Origin: Podospora comata
Taxonomy: Eukaryota; Ascomycota; Sordariomycetes; Sordariales; Podosporaceae
Length of the DNA stretch: 64,000 nt
Direction of reading: 5' to 3'
Assembly: GCA_017354895.1 (NCBI GenBank)
Contig: CP071496.1
Span: forward strand, 2,356,001 to 2,420,000
In this document: in pieces, positions 45,041-57,144 of the stretch
Layout of the letters: every line of letters starts with the position of its first letter
Position numbering within the stretch: position 1 is the first letter of the stretch
The notes under the pieces: generated by a model
What the model was told of the DNA's origin: nothing
The model's database searches: none
The model's input: the letters and a program-made list of their open reading frames with translations, nothing else
Made by a program: the position numbers and the translations under genes

Positions 45041-46483
45041 ATGATGCGCAGACGCCACAAGAAATCACGCCGGGGATGTCTGGAGTGCAAGAAGCGGCAT
45101 ATCAAGGTGAGTTGTGCTCGGTCACTATACATAAACATGTTCAACCGCCGACAACGCTTTACAGTGCGATGAAACCCGGCCACGGTGCATTAACTGCACG
45201 ACTGTGGAGAGGGAGTGCCAGTACTCGACCCCTGGATATCAATCACCTTCCGAGACCTCAGGGAGTCCCGCGCCGGTATCTCAACAGACGCCCTTCCCAG
45301 GCTCCATCTCGACCCCTGCCTCGGTGGCGGCCTCGGACCACAGCATGCCCGCTCCGGCTCTCTCGCCGGAGGCACCGGCACCACCTATGCTGGACATGCG
45401 AACTTTTGCTCACACTGGGGACATGAATGGCAAAGTCGACATCGTGCACATGCAGCTGTTTTATCACTACGTGACCAACCACTCGGTCATCTATCCGTTT
45501 GTCGATTACGATGGTGGACTGAAACGCATCATTGTCGAAGTTGCCCTCCAAGAGCCGTTTCTTTTGCACTCGATCCTCGCAATGGCAAGCCGGCATCTGA
45601 GCATGACCGGAACCGGCAACACGGCCTACTACCACGACCTTGCCATTGAGCTTCAGACGCAAGCCTTGTCTCTATTCAACAGCTTCGATGTCGAGCATTT
45701 TGCCCAGTCGATCGAGCGACGAGTGCCCGTCTTCCTGTTCTCTGCGATCCTAGGCTTCCATGCCTTGTGCGACATGCTGGCGTACCAAGACGACACCTAT
45801 TCCTCCAACCTGGCCAGGCTTACAGGATACTTTCGTCTCCATCGAGGCATTCTTTCCGTCATGGAAGGCCACTGGGAAGATCTCAAGAAGACGGAGCTTA
45901 GCATCCTCTTTGACCACATCGTCCCTCGTTGGTATGAGATCAGTGATGATGACGGGGGCTCGGATTGCGACGACATCAAACAACGAGTTCGGGAATCCCC
46001 AGATCTGGATGACGGGCAGCGGGAGGCGTTTTTCAAGGTCCTCAAGTATCTCCAGTGGGTGTTTGATGCCACGCCCAACTATCGCAGCCGAGCTCATATG
46101 TTGTGCAGTTTTGCGTAAGTTGACTTCGCACGAATCGGGACACGACGACTGACTTTAGCAGTGTGATGATTCCTAGACCCTTTGTCGACGCTGTCGAGGC
46201 AGGCAAGCCTGAAGCGCTGGCCATACTCGCCTACTTTTATGTCGCCCTGCATTTCTGTCGTGACATCTGGCTGATTGGAAACTCGGGCCAGTTTCTGTTG
46301 ACGTCGGTCGCCACTCACCTGAACCAGCTCGGCCCAGAGTGGTCGGCCTGGTTGGAGAAGCCATGTCAAATGCTGCGGGAGTCTTTGGAGGAGGACAAAC
46401 TCAACACCCGGTCCTCTGCCACCAGCATCGCCTCGGCTTCACCCCTGCCAACCTGGAGCCATTCAGGACTCGACGATCCATGA
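45041..46483 (+). CDS. Zn2Cys6 transcription factor, sterol-regulator-like
   Basis: Nuclear DNA-binding regulator. Exons 45041-45106, 45165-46114 and 46162-46483 give 445 residues. The binuclear zinc cluster spans both first exons: cysteines at 13, 16, 23, 30, 33 and 40 (C-x2-C-x6-C-x6-C-x2-C-x6-C) after a basic MMRRRHKKSRRG start. A Ser/Pro linker follows, then a helical regulatory region (HMQLFYHYVTNHSVIYPFV, LLHSILAMASRHLS, ALSLFNSFDVEHF) of the kind seen in Upc2/Ecm22-like and many fungal C6 factors without the classical middle homology region. The target genes are unknown; sterol regulation is only suggested by architecture and by ERG27 about 2 kb away. The second intron is just 47 bases. 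The first ATG is used because it precedes the basic arm. Confidence 0.85.
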
Positions 46484-46596
46484 GTGGCTACACAGTGCCC
46501 TATGTCACATGATTTCTCTGGGCAAACTGGACCATCTCAGCCTGAGACCAGTTGGTCACCCACCGCTCCACCACAACCTCAACGACCAGCGTTGTG

Positions 46597-46611
46597 TGTG
46601 TGTGTGTGTGC
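46597..46611 (+). repeat. GT dinucleotide run before the GNAT start
   Basis: Seven GT units ending eight bases before the acetyltransferase start codon, hence in its 5' leader. Confidence 0.8.
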
Positions 46612-46618
46612 CGCCGCA

Positions 46619-47496
46619 ATGGGTCACGATATCGTCATCTCCCGGCCCTCCGAGGCTGATGCCGGGCGCATCGCAGAAATCCACATCTCCGCCATGGGTT
46701 CGAACCCACTCCTGCATGCACAGTTTCCCACGCCAGAAGGTCTCCAGGCGCTTCGCCGCTTTCTTGAGGCCGAGACGCTCGACGAGATTCGCGACGCAGT
46801 GTCTGGTGTTTTGGTCTCGCGGGATGGCCCAGATGGACCGGTGACTGGGTTCGTGAAATGGACCTCCCCATCCCATCCCCAGGATGTCAAGCTTGAAAGG
46901 GGCGATATTGTCCATTTGGAGGGATGCTGCCGTCGGTTTTTGGATGAATACGCTTCGCTCGCCGAGCAAGCCAAGGAGAGATCGGTGCGAGATGAGCCGC
47001 CTTGCTACCGTAAGTGTACTCCCGCCAGCTTATCCCGTGCTGGCGTTGCTTGGCGGCGCGGGTGTATCCTAGACAGATATGCAAAGTCTGGGGAAGTTGC
47101 AATGCCGTCATCAATATCTGGCTCCGAGAACGTCCGAGGGGAGCCTTGTTTACGTCCGTTTTCATGATAATCGTCACCCGGGCCGGGCCGCCTCCTCCGA
47201 TGTTTTCAGGCAAAGCTAATGGACTGTACGGGTTAGGATTGAGTTTTGTCTGTGCGGATCCTGAATATCAAGGTAGAGGGATAGGTACGCAGTTGACTCG
47301 GAAGGTGTTGGAGCTGGCCGAGGAGGACAACCTGGCGGTCTACCTGGAGAGCACTGATGTGGCTGTCTCTATTTATCAACGACTTGGATTCCGTGCTATC
47401 GACAGTTTCGAAATGCAAATTCCGGGCCGACAAGAGACAGAGAGGGTGGTTTACAAGGAGGTGTGCATGATATGGTACCCTTCTGGCCAAAGATAG
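46619..47496 (+). CDS. GNAT-family N-acetyltransferase
   Basis: Acetyl-CoA-dependent acyltransferase; the substrate cannot be told. Exons 46619-47009 and 47237-47496 with a 227-base intron (GTAAGT...GGTTAG) give 216 residues. The N-terminal strand-helix is VISRPSEADAGRIAEIHISAMG, and exon 2 holds the acetyl-CoA pyrophosphate loop in VCADPEYQGRGIGTQLTRKVL (Q/R-x-x-G-x-G/A pattern QGRGIG), then VYLESTDVAVSIYQRLGFRAID, typical of fungal GNATs. The splice reads DEPPCYRLSFVCADPEY, a plausible strand 4. A longer frame runs through the intron into exon 2 (KVWGSCNAVINIWLRERP...), which would be an alternative extra exon, but the direct splice fits the fold better. Confidence 0.82.
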
Positions 47497-47926
47497 CAAT
47501 TCCCGGCCGACTAGCACACACAACGAATCGGTCCTTTCCCAATGTCGGTCATACATTACAGTCGATAGTAGCAAAGATATTATCCGGCCTCGGATTGGCC
47601 AATTTCAGAAAGCGTTGAACAAAAAGAAGATTCCAATTGATACACTTACACTAGATCCGGATCAAGGCAACGGTTACTGGCTGCTGGCTGCTAACTAACC
47701 CCCCCCACACACACCCTGATGACGGGCTTCATCCTGGGGAAAACAACCCCAGATTTCCACCCTCGACACGTGCTTTTTGGAATCCAACAACAAGTTCTCC
47801 AATATAGGGTCTGTTCCTTCAACAAAAGAGAAACCAGATTCCACCCGACACATGTGTCGCACGACAGTAGAGGATCAGGACGGGTTATATGTTCTGCATC
47901 ACTTGACCTCTTTTGAGCTTCAGCCT

Positions 47927-47955
47927 TGGGGTTGAACAAGACCTGTTCAACCCCA
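47927..47955. repeat. Perfect 12-bp hairpin
   Basis: TGGGGTTGAACA is followed after a five-base loop (AGACC) by its exact reverse complement. It could be a transcription terminator or RNA structure; its position about 0.43 kb past the acetyltransferase stop gives no clear job. Confidence 0.8.
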
Positions 47956-48059
47956 GAATTAGAACCCCCGCGGCCCTGCCGTGCGTGCAACCGCACAAAG
48001 AAGCCGGGGGGGACCCTGTGGATGTCTCCTCTCCGCATTGCGGGGTGGGGGGGGGGGCG

Positions 48060-48083
48060 GGATGGATGGATGGATGGATGGAG
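48060..48083. repeat. GGAT tetranucleotide repeat
   Basis: Five to six tandem GGAT units next to a G-rich run. Confidence 0.85.
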
Positions 48084-50713
48084 GGGTTCAGCGGAATGAT
48101 GATGATGAGTGGGAAGGGAAGGGTGGCACATGGCATATCGAATGCTCGTCAATTTTCTTTCACACCACATCGGATTGTTGTTCATCCAATTGTTTTTTAG
48201 AGATTCCGGCAGGCAACATGGCGGTGTCAAAGTTTTTGGAGGGGTTGTGACATGATGTTCTGTGGGGGAAGACTGATGATGATGATGATAGAGACGGGAC
48301 TGACAGCAAATGCTTGACGAACAGAACTACGCAGACAACAAATGGAACACCACAACGAAAAAGAGTCGGATGGTAACACCAGCCTCGTCAAATCAGCAAT
48401 AATCGGCAGAGGGCCATGCCATCCAAGAAATCCCCAAGCGTTTGCCAAGTTGGTTTCATGACCGCCTTTTCCGATTCAAAACTGGTGTGGTGTCGGTGTC
48501 GTGTGTGTCGTGCATTTGGCTGCGACAGCAGCACAAGTCGGCATTTTTATTTTGTTTTTGTTTTCTGGAGGAGAGAGCGAGTGACTGACTCGAACCATTA
48601 CGTTACAAGTATTCCCAAACGGGCGGACAGCAGCAGGGGGCCCCGCAGCTACATGCGGAAGACATTCCAGGTTCCGGCGCCGGGCAGTCATCAGGCCCGG
48701 CTCTTTTTCGATCTGGGCTTACCGTTGGCCGCCCCACAGCGGGCTGCAGCGAGTGTTTTTCCCCAGGGGTACGTACACACGCGACCGTTATCGCCGGCTT
48801 ACAATTATGTTTCTCGCAATTGAATCTCGGAGAGGGGGCCTGTGATAAGGCTGTTTGTTTCGTTTCGCTATCGGTTGGACATGCATATCATCAAACAGCC
48901 AGAGAACACAAGCACAAGCGACCACAGAAACGGGAATAGATGGGTGATGGACACACCTACACTATCACCCTACCTACCTATCTACCACCTATTACAGGCG
49001 GCATCTACCTATCTCACGGGAAGCCCAGTCTTCAAAGGAGGGGGTGGGTGCTCTTCCCGTCGTACGCTGTGGTGTAGGTGTTAGTGAATGACGTTTCCAT
49101 CACCAAGAACCGCCGCAGCGGATCCTGGTCCACAGAGGTCCATCGCTAATTCCACCTTGATCGTCTCCGAGTGTCTGGGCACCAGTTCTGACAGTCCACT
49201 TTCTGCGTTTCGTTACCTCACACATTCTGGGACATCTCGAGCTTCCATCTTGCTGCTGTCTGAGCCATTCCTTATTACCCATTGGCCTGGCTCCAGAACA
49301 GACCGCCCGTTCGTTGTTCCTTACATTCTCCATCAGTGGGGAAGACTCCAACGTCACAAGCAGCCACCACCACCACCATCACCACCATCACCACCAGCCC
49401 GGAAAAAATAAACAGCAACAATCAACAACAACAACAACGAGAAAACCACAACGTTTTATTAATTAAAACGTTCAAACTGGGACCCCTGCCCACATCACTT
49501 TCAAACCGGATTCCCACGCGTGTGTGTACGTTTGAACCATTCTTCGACGACTACGCAAATGACGCAGATAAGCCTGGCTTATCTCGCCCTAGTCTCGATC
49601 ATCACCTAGATCCTCCCCTTACCCCCCCCCCCCCTTCTTATCCTTATCCCCCACCTCAATTTGAAGACAACACCACATCTCTGATATTCCTGCCTCATCT
49701 ACAGGGCTAGGTGGCCGTGTTTTCTTGCTTTATCTTTCCCGAGACATCATCATTCACCACCGCATACATACGGACGGAAGTACTACTACACCACCAACCA
49801 CCCCCATACCGAGGTGAACGTCGTCTGGGGACGGACGGGAACACGGAAAACCTTGGAATCGACTGGCGAGAGATAAGCTCACATATTCAACGGCTTTTTT
49901 CTTACATCGGGACGACTATTTTCGGTCATCAACACGCCCCCCCTCTCTGTGTTTACGGTACGCCCCTGTGTTGTGTCATCAACAGCAGCGGCAACAGCTC
50001 AACCAACCCACCCAAGTGCTTCTCTCTTGATAGAGAGATAGGGAAACTTTCCGAGTACCTATAGCCCCCCTGCGATAACTGTGCCGAAACCGAGCAGCAG
50101 GCAAGGCAAGGCAACCTTATCTACAAAGGCCCTGTTGTTCATTACACATCTCTTATCAGTTATCGACTTCGGCCCAACCACCAACCAGCAACACCTTTTA
50201 CCAGCCTGCCTCTTTGAGAAACTGCTGGCATAACGGTTTTCCTCGTTGGGGTGTGTGTGATTTCATCTCGTGACGACCACAGGCGCGGACCCTGTTCTCT
50301 CTCTCGGCTTAGGGAATTCGGTCAAAGCTCGATCGATCTGTTTGGTTCTCCACGCGGGGTGGTGACATACCGTCTGATCATCCTTTTCTGGGCTGAAGGA
50401 TTTGAGGATAGGAAAGTGGAGTTGTGAGTAGTGTGGTCTTTTCTCTGGGCCGCCGTCATTGACTGGATATTCCGCGGGGGAAAATACTCTCTTGTCCATC
50501 CATCTCTCTGAGAGGCTGACAGCGGAAGGAGAGGTCATTTTCGTGCATATTCCAACCAGAGACGGCTTGCGATACCACCACCCCCTCCCGTCCGTCTTTT
50601 TTCCTCGGAACTGTTGGAACACGCAGTTTCTGATTTGGGGGGCTGCCCGGACCTTTTTTTTTTTGAACATTCGGGAGTTCCCGAACATAGACGTCCCTTT
50701 TTAACAAGCAGCC

Positions 50714-53504
50714 ATGTCCACCTCGATCGCCGTCCCAAGGACGGCCCCCATAGCTATCGCGCCAAAACCCCCCGCGGCACGCTTCCCACCGAGTCGACAG
50801 GGCAGTGTGCACCACCACGGCCACAACTTTGACTCTTACGGGAGCGGGTTCAACTCGCCTGATTCGGGGTCGGTACAGAGCTTGAACACGCCGCCGTGCG
50901 AGGCTTGCCGGAACAGGAGGAGTGAGTGCGTTATGGGTGAGGATATCGAGGAGCACTGCGTGGCTTGTCAGTATAGTGGGACCGAGTGCTCGTTGGTGGA
51001 GAGCAGTGGGAGTAGCAGCCCTTTGGGGGCGAGGAAGAGGAAGTTGAATGGAGGGGATGGGGCAGAGGAAGGGAGGAGCAAGAGGAGGTGAGACAGAACA
51101 ATTTTTTTTTATTTTAAAAAAAAAAAATTTCTTTTTTTTCTTTTTGCTGATGACAGGATGGGAGGGGTGGGGGGCCACGTTTTATGTGAATGGCTCTCTT
51201 CTTTTTCTTCTTCTTCTTCATCACATTCCTTTCTGTTTTCTTTTCTACTTCTTACCTACCTATGCCCACCCCCACCAAAGGCCAAGATAGGCCATCGAGA
51301 TCTTGTGTCTCTACCAGGACTTACCTGACATGTTGATTGGTCAATAGTTCCCCAGGACGGTCTGATAACAGATTGCAGCGTCGGCGGCAGAACCAGCACC
51401 ACCAGCAACCCAGCGTCTCGTGCACCACGACTAGCAGCTCCCTAATCGAAGACATGGCCAACTTTGGCGGGTCCACGCTGCTCAAGCGCACGTTGGGACT
51501 GCAGGCGGATCGGTACTGCCAGTACATTGGGCCCACCACCGATTTTGAGCCCTCGCTCATCAACCTGTCATCATTCGACCCGCAAGATGAGAGTCTGCTC
51601 GCCAGGGGGACGTTGAGGAGGGTGAGCGACAACGACACGTTCTTGTTGCTGCCGGACAACAACACGCCGGGGTATGATCACATCGTCGAGGACGCGGACG
51701 AGATTGAGAACATTGTGGCGCCGCACGGGAGGAGGCTGATTGACCTCTACTTTCGGGTAGTGCACCCGGGCTTTCCCATCATTCAACGGAGTGTGTTTTA
51801 TGAAAAGTACGAGAGGAGCCACCGCGAGTTTTCGCCGCCGTTGCTGGCGGCCGTGTATATCCTGGCCATCAACTGGTGGGAGCACGAGGAGGAGCTGGCG
51901 GGGTTGCCGAAGCCGAATGTGAGAGAGCTGGAGAGGTTGGTGAGGACCACGTTGGCGGATGCCATGTACAGGCCGAAGCTGTCGACAATACAGGCGGGGT
52001 TGCTGTTGAGCCAGAGGCCGGAGGGGGATCAGTGGGCGCCGACTGCGCAGCTTGTGGCGGTGGGACAGGAGCTGGGGTTGCATTTGGATTGCACGAACTG
52101 GAAGATTCCGCCTTGGGAGAGGGGGTTGAGGAAGAGGCTGGCTTGGGCTCTGTATTTGCAGGTTAGTGTTTTTTTTTTCTTTTTTTCTTCTTGTTTTTTT
52201 TTCTTTTTTTTTCTTTTTTTATTCATTTTTTTTCTTTCTTTTTGTCTCTTTTTTGTCTCCTTTTTGTTCTTTTTTTTTTTCTTTTTTTTTCTTGTTTTTC
52301 TTCTTTTTCTTTTTTTTTTCCATTCTCGTAGTGTATGACTTGTTTGATATTGACTTGTTGTGTCCAGGATAAATGGGGCGCCCTCGTCCACGGCCGACCT
52401 TCCCACATCTTTGCGTCCAACTGGGCCGTCCAGCCGCTCAACCCCAACGACTTTCCCGACATTGAATGCGACGAGACCGACGCCGAGGAGCGGCTCGAGC
52501 TTGAGAGGGGTCGGGTCCTTTTCAGGCAAATGGTCCAGCTTTCCCAAATCCTGGCCGAAATCCTGGACACGTTTTACACTTTGCAGGCAACCTCTCAGAT
52601 CGCCAACGCCGGCCCGCAGGGCACTCAGCTCGTCTTGTCCCTCGCCAAGCCCATCCAGCTCAAGCTCAAGGAGTGGTATTCCGCCCTCCCGGCCCTCGTC
52701 AGGATGGACTCGACCTTTCAGACCACACCCTCGTCCTCTTCGGGGAGCAGGTTCTCCCCGATCGGCTATCTGCACCTGGCCTACTTTGCAACCGAGATCA
52801 CGCTCCACCGCCGCATCATCAGGTCCATGTCCGCCCTTCCGGAGGACAACAACTCCAACACGCCGTCCATCGACCCTTACATCCAGCACATTTGCCGCTC
52901 GGCCGCCAAGGCCAGACTCATCTCCGCAATGGATTTTGTCAACCGGCTCACTCCGTCCCACCTGAGGGCCTTTTGGTACTTTGCCTCCAAGACAAACTTT
53001 GCGCTGATCGGGACGTTTGGGAGCCTGCTATGGGGGACGAGCCCGGGGAGGGAGGAGGCGGAGTGGTATAGACGGCGGCTGGGCGAGTACAGGTGGACGC
53101 TGAGCGTGTCAAGCAAGCCGGGGGAGGGGACGAGCAAGGGGTTGACCGAGTTTGCGATGGGGATGCTGGATATCAGCACGGGGTTGTTAAAGAAGCTGCC
53201 GGAGAAGCCGTTGTTGAGTCGGAGCGGGAGTGAGGTTGGGTTTGGAGGGCCAGGGGGGGTGGATCAGGTGAGGAGGAGCAGCTTGTTTGCCTTGGGGCAT
53301 GCGGGGGGGAGTTCGGCGAGTTTGAACAGCATGGCTGGGGGTGGTGGGAGGGGGGGGACGGGAGGGGGGTTTAGTTTGGGGATGCAGAGTCCCAGGAGTG
53401 ATATTGGGGAGGAGGAGGGGGAGGAGATGGACAGTGAGGATGATGGGGAGGGGGAGGGGGAGGGGGAAGGGGGGGGTTATGGGAGTTTTTCGGTTGGGAA
53501 CTGA
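50714..53504 (+). CDS. Dal81/TamA-like Zn2Cys6 transcription factor
   Basis: Nuclear regulator resembling yeast Dal81/Uga35 and Aspergillus TamA, co-activators of nitrogen-catabolic genes. Exons 50714-51087, 51348-52161 and 52368-53504 give 774 residues. The zinc cluster cysteines are at about 62, 65, 72, 82, 85 and 92 (C-x2-C-x6-C-x9-C-x2-C-x6-C), followed by a basic GARKRKLNG...RSKRR. The fungal-specific regulatory domain has LIDLYFRVVHPGFPIIQRSVFYEKY, EFSPPLLAAVYILAINWWEHE, LGLHLDCTNWKIPPWERGLRKRLAWALYLQDKWGAL broken by intron 2, and a Gly-rich, then acidic C-terminus. Intron 2 (206 bases) is almost pure T/C, and intron 1 (260 bases) has A and T runs that could pair. The assignment to the Dal81/TamA subfamily rests on the middle domain and my recollection of the family. 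Confidence 0.85.
52162..52330 (+). repeat. Poly-pyrimidine tract within intron 2 of the TamA-like gene
   Basis: About 170 bases that are nearly all T with interspersed C on the sense strand, between donor GTTAGT and acceptor TGTCCAG. Confidence 0.9.
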
Positions 53505-54431
53505 GCCTTCTTGACGGTTTTGAACTGGGGGGGGAGAGGTCAGACGGGGGTTTCGTGTGTGGATTTTTGAGTTGCGCTCTGCTTTATATGGGGGAGCTCG
53601 GGTTCAAGACGGGAATTTCGTGTCATACGGGGAAGAAGGAAGTGGAGAGTGGTGGTGCAGAGGTGGCAGTCGCCATGACTTCCCATTTGGGAACACACAA
53701 TATTGGCAGATTTTCAGCTTGACGATGCAGTCAGAGAGCTGGAAACTGCCTTTATTTGATGCCCTCAAAACTTCCGCGGAGATGCAAATATTGCGCGATG
53801 GGGAGCACGCGATCTACCCGCTTTCTACGTGTTCTACTTTTTCTGTACCAACAGGCCAGTTTGTGGGGAATGTCATGTGCCAGCGGGTAATGGCGTCATT
53901 TTTTATTTTTATTTTGGGGAGGGGGGACCCTAGGTGCATTAGGTGTGAGGGGAACTGTCACCATCACATGAGAGAGTAAGGGAGGGCTTTTTCTTTTTCT
54001 TTTCTTGGATGATTTGATGAAACACATGTTATGATTCTCTTTTTGATACCCGAGTTCTATATGTTTTTATAGAAGGTTGCGGGTAGGAATTTTCCTTAGT
54101 TGTTTTTCTTTTTTTCGAAGGGTATCATGGCAAGGGAGGGGGATGGTAAAGATTGATATAACTTGATATGATAGGTAGGAAGGATTAGCATAGACTGACT
54201 GGCATGATGTTACGGCAACGATGTTTAGATTTTTATGAAAGAGAGATTGGAATAGAATAGAGAGTCAGTCGTGTTATTGTTACAGTGTTGATTTATTTTC
54301 CTGCTCCAGAGGAAAACAAAGATGTTTGCTGACGTGCTAGACTAACTAACTTACTACCTACCTACCCACCTACTTACCTACCTACCAACCAACCTACCTA
54401 CCCATCCATAGCTTCTTCCCCTTCTTTTCTC
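53505..54431. other. Spacer between convergent TamA-like and PLA2-like genes
   Basis: About 930 bases of facing 3' flanks, with G-rich, then T-rich sequence and an ACCT tetranucleotide tract at 54350-54412. No gene seen. Confidence 0.5.
54350..54412. repeat. ACCT tetranucleotide tract
   Basis: Imperfect tandem ACCT units (with ACCC, ACTT and ACCA variants) just past the stop of the PLA2-like gene, likely in its 3' untranslated region. Confidence 0.85.
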
Positions 54432-56170
54432 TCAACCCACAACCTTCTTCGCGAGCACACCCTCAAAAAGCCTGTTCCCCTCAGGCGGACTCCTCAACAG
54501 CCCGTTCCTGGGCAGCGCAGGGTTGTTGCAGTAGTCGTCCCTCACGCTGATGCAGACACCGGGCGTGCCGCGGCAGCAGGACAGCAAAATGCAGGCGGAG
54601 CCGTACTCGCAGTCGGAGTTGACGGCGCAGCCTTTTGCGCCGCAGACGTCGCCGGCCCAGGCGCAGACGTTGCCTGCCGACTCGGCAGCCTCAGCGCAGA
54701 GGCAGAGGTCGGTGTAGTCGTCGATGGTTTCCGGGTTGGGGGTTGCGCCGTCGGCGGAGCAGAGGTCGCCTGGGGTGTTGCAGGACCAGGGGTTTTGGCA
54801 GGTGGAGGCGCAGACGCCGTTTATGCAGCCGGAGGGGCACTATATAGGGTTGGTAAGGGGATTGGGAAGGGGAAGGGGGTAAGACGTACTACTTTATTGC
54901 AGCGACCGCAGTTGTTGGGGTCGTTCTTGTAGACACAGACGTCACCGCAGAGGTGCTGCTCGGGATCGGCGCACTGACAGCCGCAGTACTTGTCCTTGAC
55001 GCCCTCGTAGGTGAGGGCGGCGTTGGCCATGCTGTAGTAGGCCACGTAGGCGGAGGCTAGGTTGCGGCAGGAGGAGAGGGAGGACTCGGTGCGGAAGCGC
55101 TCGTTGCAGCGGTCGAGGAGGCGGGCGGCGAAGCCCGAGTTGCAGGTGGTGAAGGTTTGGGTGCAGTCGGCTGTCGGGTGGGTGGGTTAATATCTCGAAC
55201 ACAAAGGGGGGAGAGAGAAAAGGGGTGAAAAAGACTCACTCCAGCAGACATCCACCCAGTTGCAGGCATCTTCAAACGTCTCGTGCAGCTTTGGCACGAA
55301 ATACCACCTCCACCAATCTGTCGGCCCGCATCCGTTGGACGTCACCGGGGGGGCGGGGTCGCGGGTGGTGTAGTCTGCGCCTTTGGGGCAACTCTTGGTG
55401 ACGGGGGGGTCGGCGATGACGTCTGGCAGTCGTGGGAGGACGTACAATCCCACCGTGATGCTCGGCCGACCCCCGCTGCTCTCGGAAACCAGGACACCAC
55501 CGTTCTCCTGCCTCTTGGAAAAGACGTGGGAGTGCTTCTTGGTAGGGGGGATACCCCGAGCGTAAAGCTTGCCGTCCTTGACGGCAAACTCAAACTCTAG
55601 CCCGTTGATCACACCCGCAGTGGAAAGACCGTCGCACTGGACGGAGAAGACTGTGGTGACGTAGGGCTGGCCCCGTTCATCGCAGAGGGCGGTCTGCCCC
55701 TTTGTGCTGCGGAGGACCCAGCCTACTTCCCCGTTTTTGAAGATGGCGAGGTAGCGGGATGGTCTGTCGCCCCGGCCGGGGAGGCGGACGTCAAAGACGC
55801 CTCTGGGGGAGAAGACGTTGTTGGGGGGTTCGAAGACGAGACCTTGGAATTGGTCGTCGGGATTGGTCTCCTCGATGGCGCGGCTGGTGCGCCGGTCGCG
55901 GGTGACGGCGAGGCCGTTGGGGGTGAGGTAGGTGAAGTCGCGAGGCCCGTTTGGGTCGACGGCGCAGTGTTCGTACGAGGGAGGGATGAGGGGTCTGTAG
56001 CCTGGTCCTCGGAGGGGGGTGGGGAGGGATTCGGCCGACCAGATGGCGTCTTTGAAGATGTTGAGGGCGATGGCGTCGGCGGCGACCTCTGCCGTGTTGG
56101 CTTCCGAGGCTACGGCGGCGTGGGCGCCGGCGAGGGAGGAGAGGAGGGATAGGAGGGTGAGGGACTTCAT
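54432..56170 (-). CDS. Secreted cysteine-rich protein with a PLA2-like domain lacking the catalytic His
   Basis: Exons 56170-55240, 55170-54890 and 54839-54432 give 539 residues. Signal peptide MKSLTLLSLLSSLAGAHA. Residues 30-270 form a unique region with a GLAVTRDRRTSRAIEE stretch and few cysteines. About 278-400 resembles the fungal/conoid phospholipase A2 fold: NGCGPTDWWRWYFVPKL, then CNWVDVCW where active enzymes have C-x-x-H-D-x-C, so the general-base His is Val. Paired cysteines continue (CTQTFTTCNSGFAARLLDRCN). The last 170 residues are a Cys-rich tail (CGCQCADPEQHLCGDVC, NNCGRCNKVCPSGC, CQNPWSCNTPGDLC, CCRGTPGVC). Introns of 69 and 50 bases keep frame. Likely extracellular, non-catalytic; role unknown. 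An ATG further upstream in the same frame (56248) would break the signal peptide. Confidence 0.8.
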
Positions 56171-57144
56171 TGTGAAGAGTGAGAGCCCGGGGCTGGGTCT
56201 GGAAGAGAAAAGGATGACCGATGACAACACAGGAGAGGAAAATTGCATCAACGAGGGGGAAGGAAAGAAGGTATGGGTTTAATTCTCTGACTATTCTATC
56301 ACGGGCACGGAATGGTTGCCATCACGACCGCAAAGTACACGATACAACCAACCTCACTCAAGCTAGCGACCAGCCACTATCCAGAATCCCATATCCCTCG
56401 TGGTTACCGGGCCATCGAGCTCACGATGGAGAATCGGTTCAGGGGTGGACCAACGGACCGTATAATATGCCGTGGAATTCGGTGACCAACCTGACTTTCC
56501 ACTCTTCCAACTTTTCATCCCTGCAGATCTTGTCGACTGTTCAGTAGGTGAGCTGCGGCCCGACTTTCTGTCCAGCGTTCCTGAACTATGCTGGTCAGGA
56601 GGTATGGAAATATGCAGGAACAGGCACGTCAGGGAAATTGGTATACAATACAAAAACTGCTTCCATTGTATCACCCTCGCTCCCGCAACAACAATTCAAC
56701 AACATTAAAGAAGAAGCGACCAGGTAGGTATCGAGCCAGCCAGCCAGTCAGCTTCACCCGAGCTTCACCATCAGATGATAGCCAACCTATGTCTCGGATC
56801 GCCATCTTACTGCAAGGTACACTAGAGAAAATGTCTCACGCATAGAGGAATGAACCACGGAACTGTGGTAATGACGGCATCTTGTCGAACGCCCAATGGT
56901 AGCTGTCAAACTAAGGAAACGGAGACTGCGGGTTGAGGTTCCTAAGAGTGGCTTTCGTAATTAGTTAGCTCTTCCGAATATCTCTGCACTCTTTTGAGGG
57001 TCTGTTGGTCATCTTTTGATTTCCCGTTTCTAAGTCACAGCATGAGTGGCGAGAATAGGGGCAAAAAGGGGGGCAATGCCAAGACGTCAGTCAACATGGA
57101 CGGGAATCAGCTGTGGAACCCAAAGTTAAAGAATCTCACCAAAA
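56171..57144. other. Upstream region of the PLA2-like gene
   Basis: About 970 bases; promoter of the PLA2-like gene at the left. No gene supported. Confidence 0.35.

Larger units (their letters stand above)
47497..50713. other. 3.2-kb spacer and long leader of the TamA-like gene
   Basis: No supported gene. It contains a perfect 12-base hairpin (47927-47955), a GGAT repeat (48060-48083), a CCTA-rich stretch (48955-49010), CA-rich repeats (49360-49440) and C-rich tracts. Its length suggests a long, regulated promoter or leader for the TamA-like regulator. Confidence 0.4.

Noticed and set aside
47014-47236. Extra exon of the acetyltransferase
   Set aside because: The frame is open, but direct splicing from 47009 to 47237 gives the expected strand before the acetyl-CoA loop.
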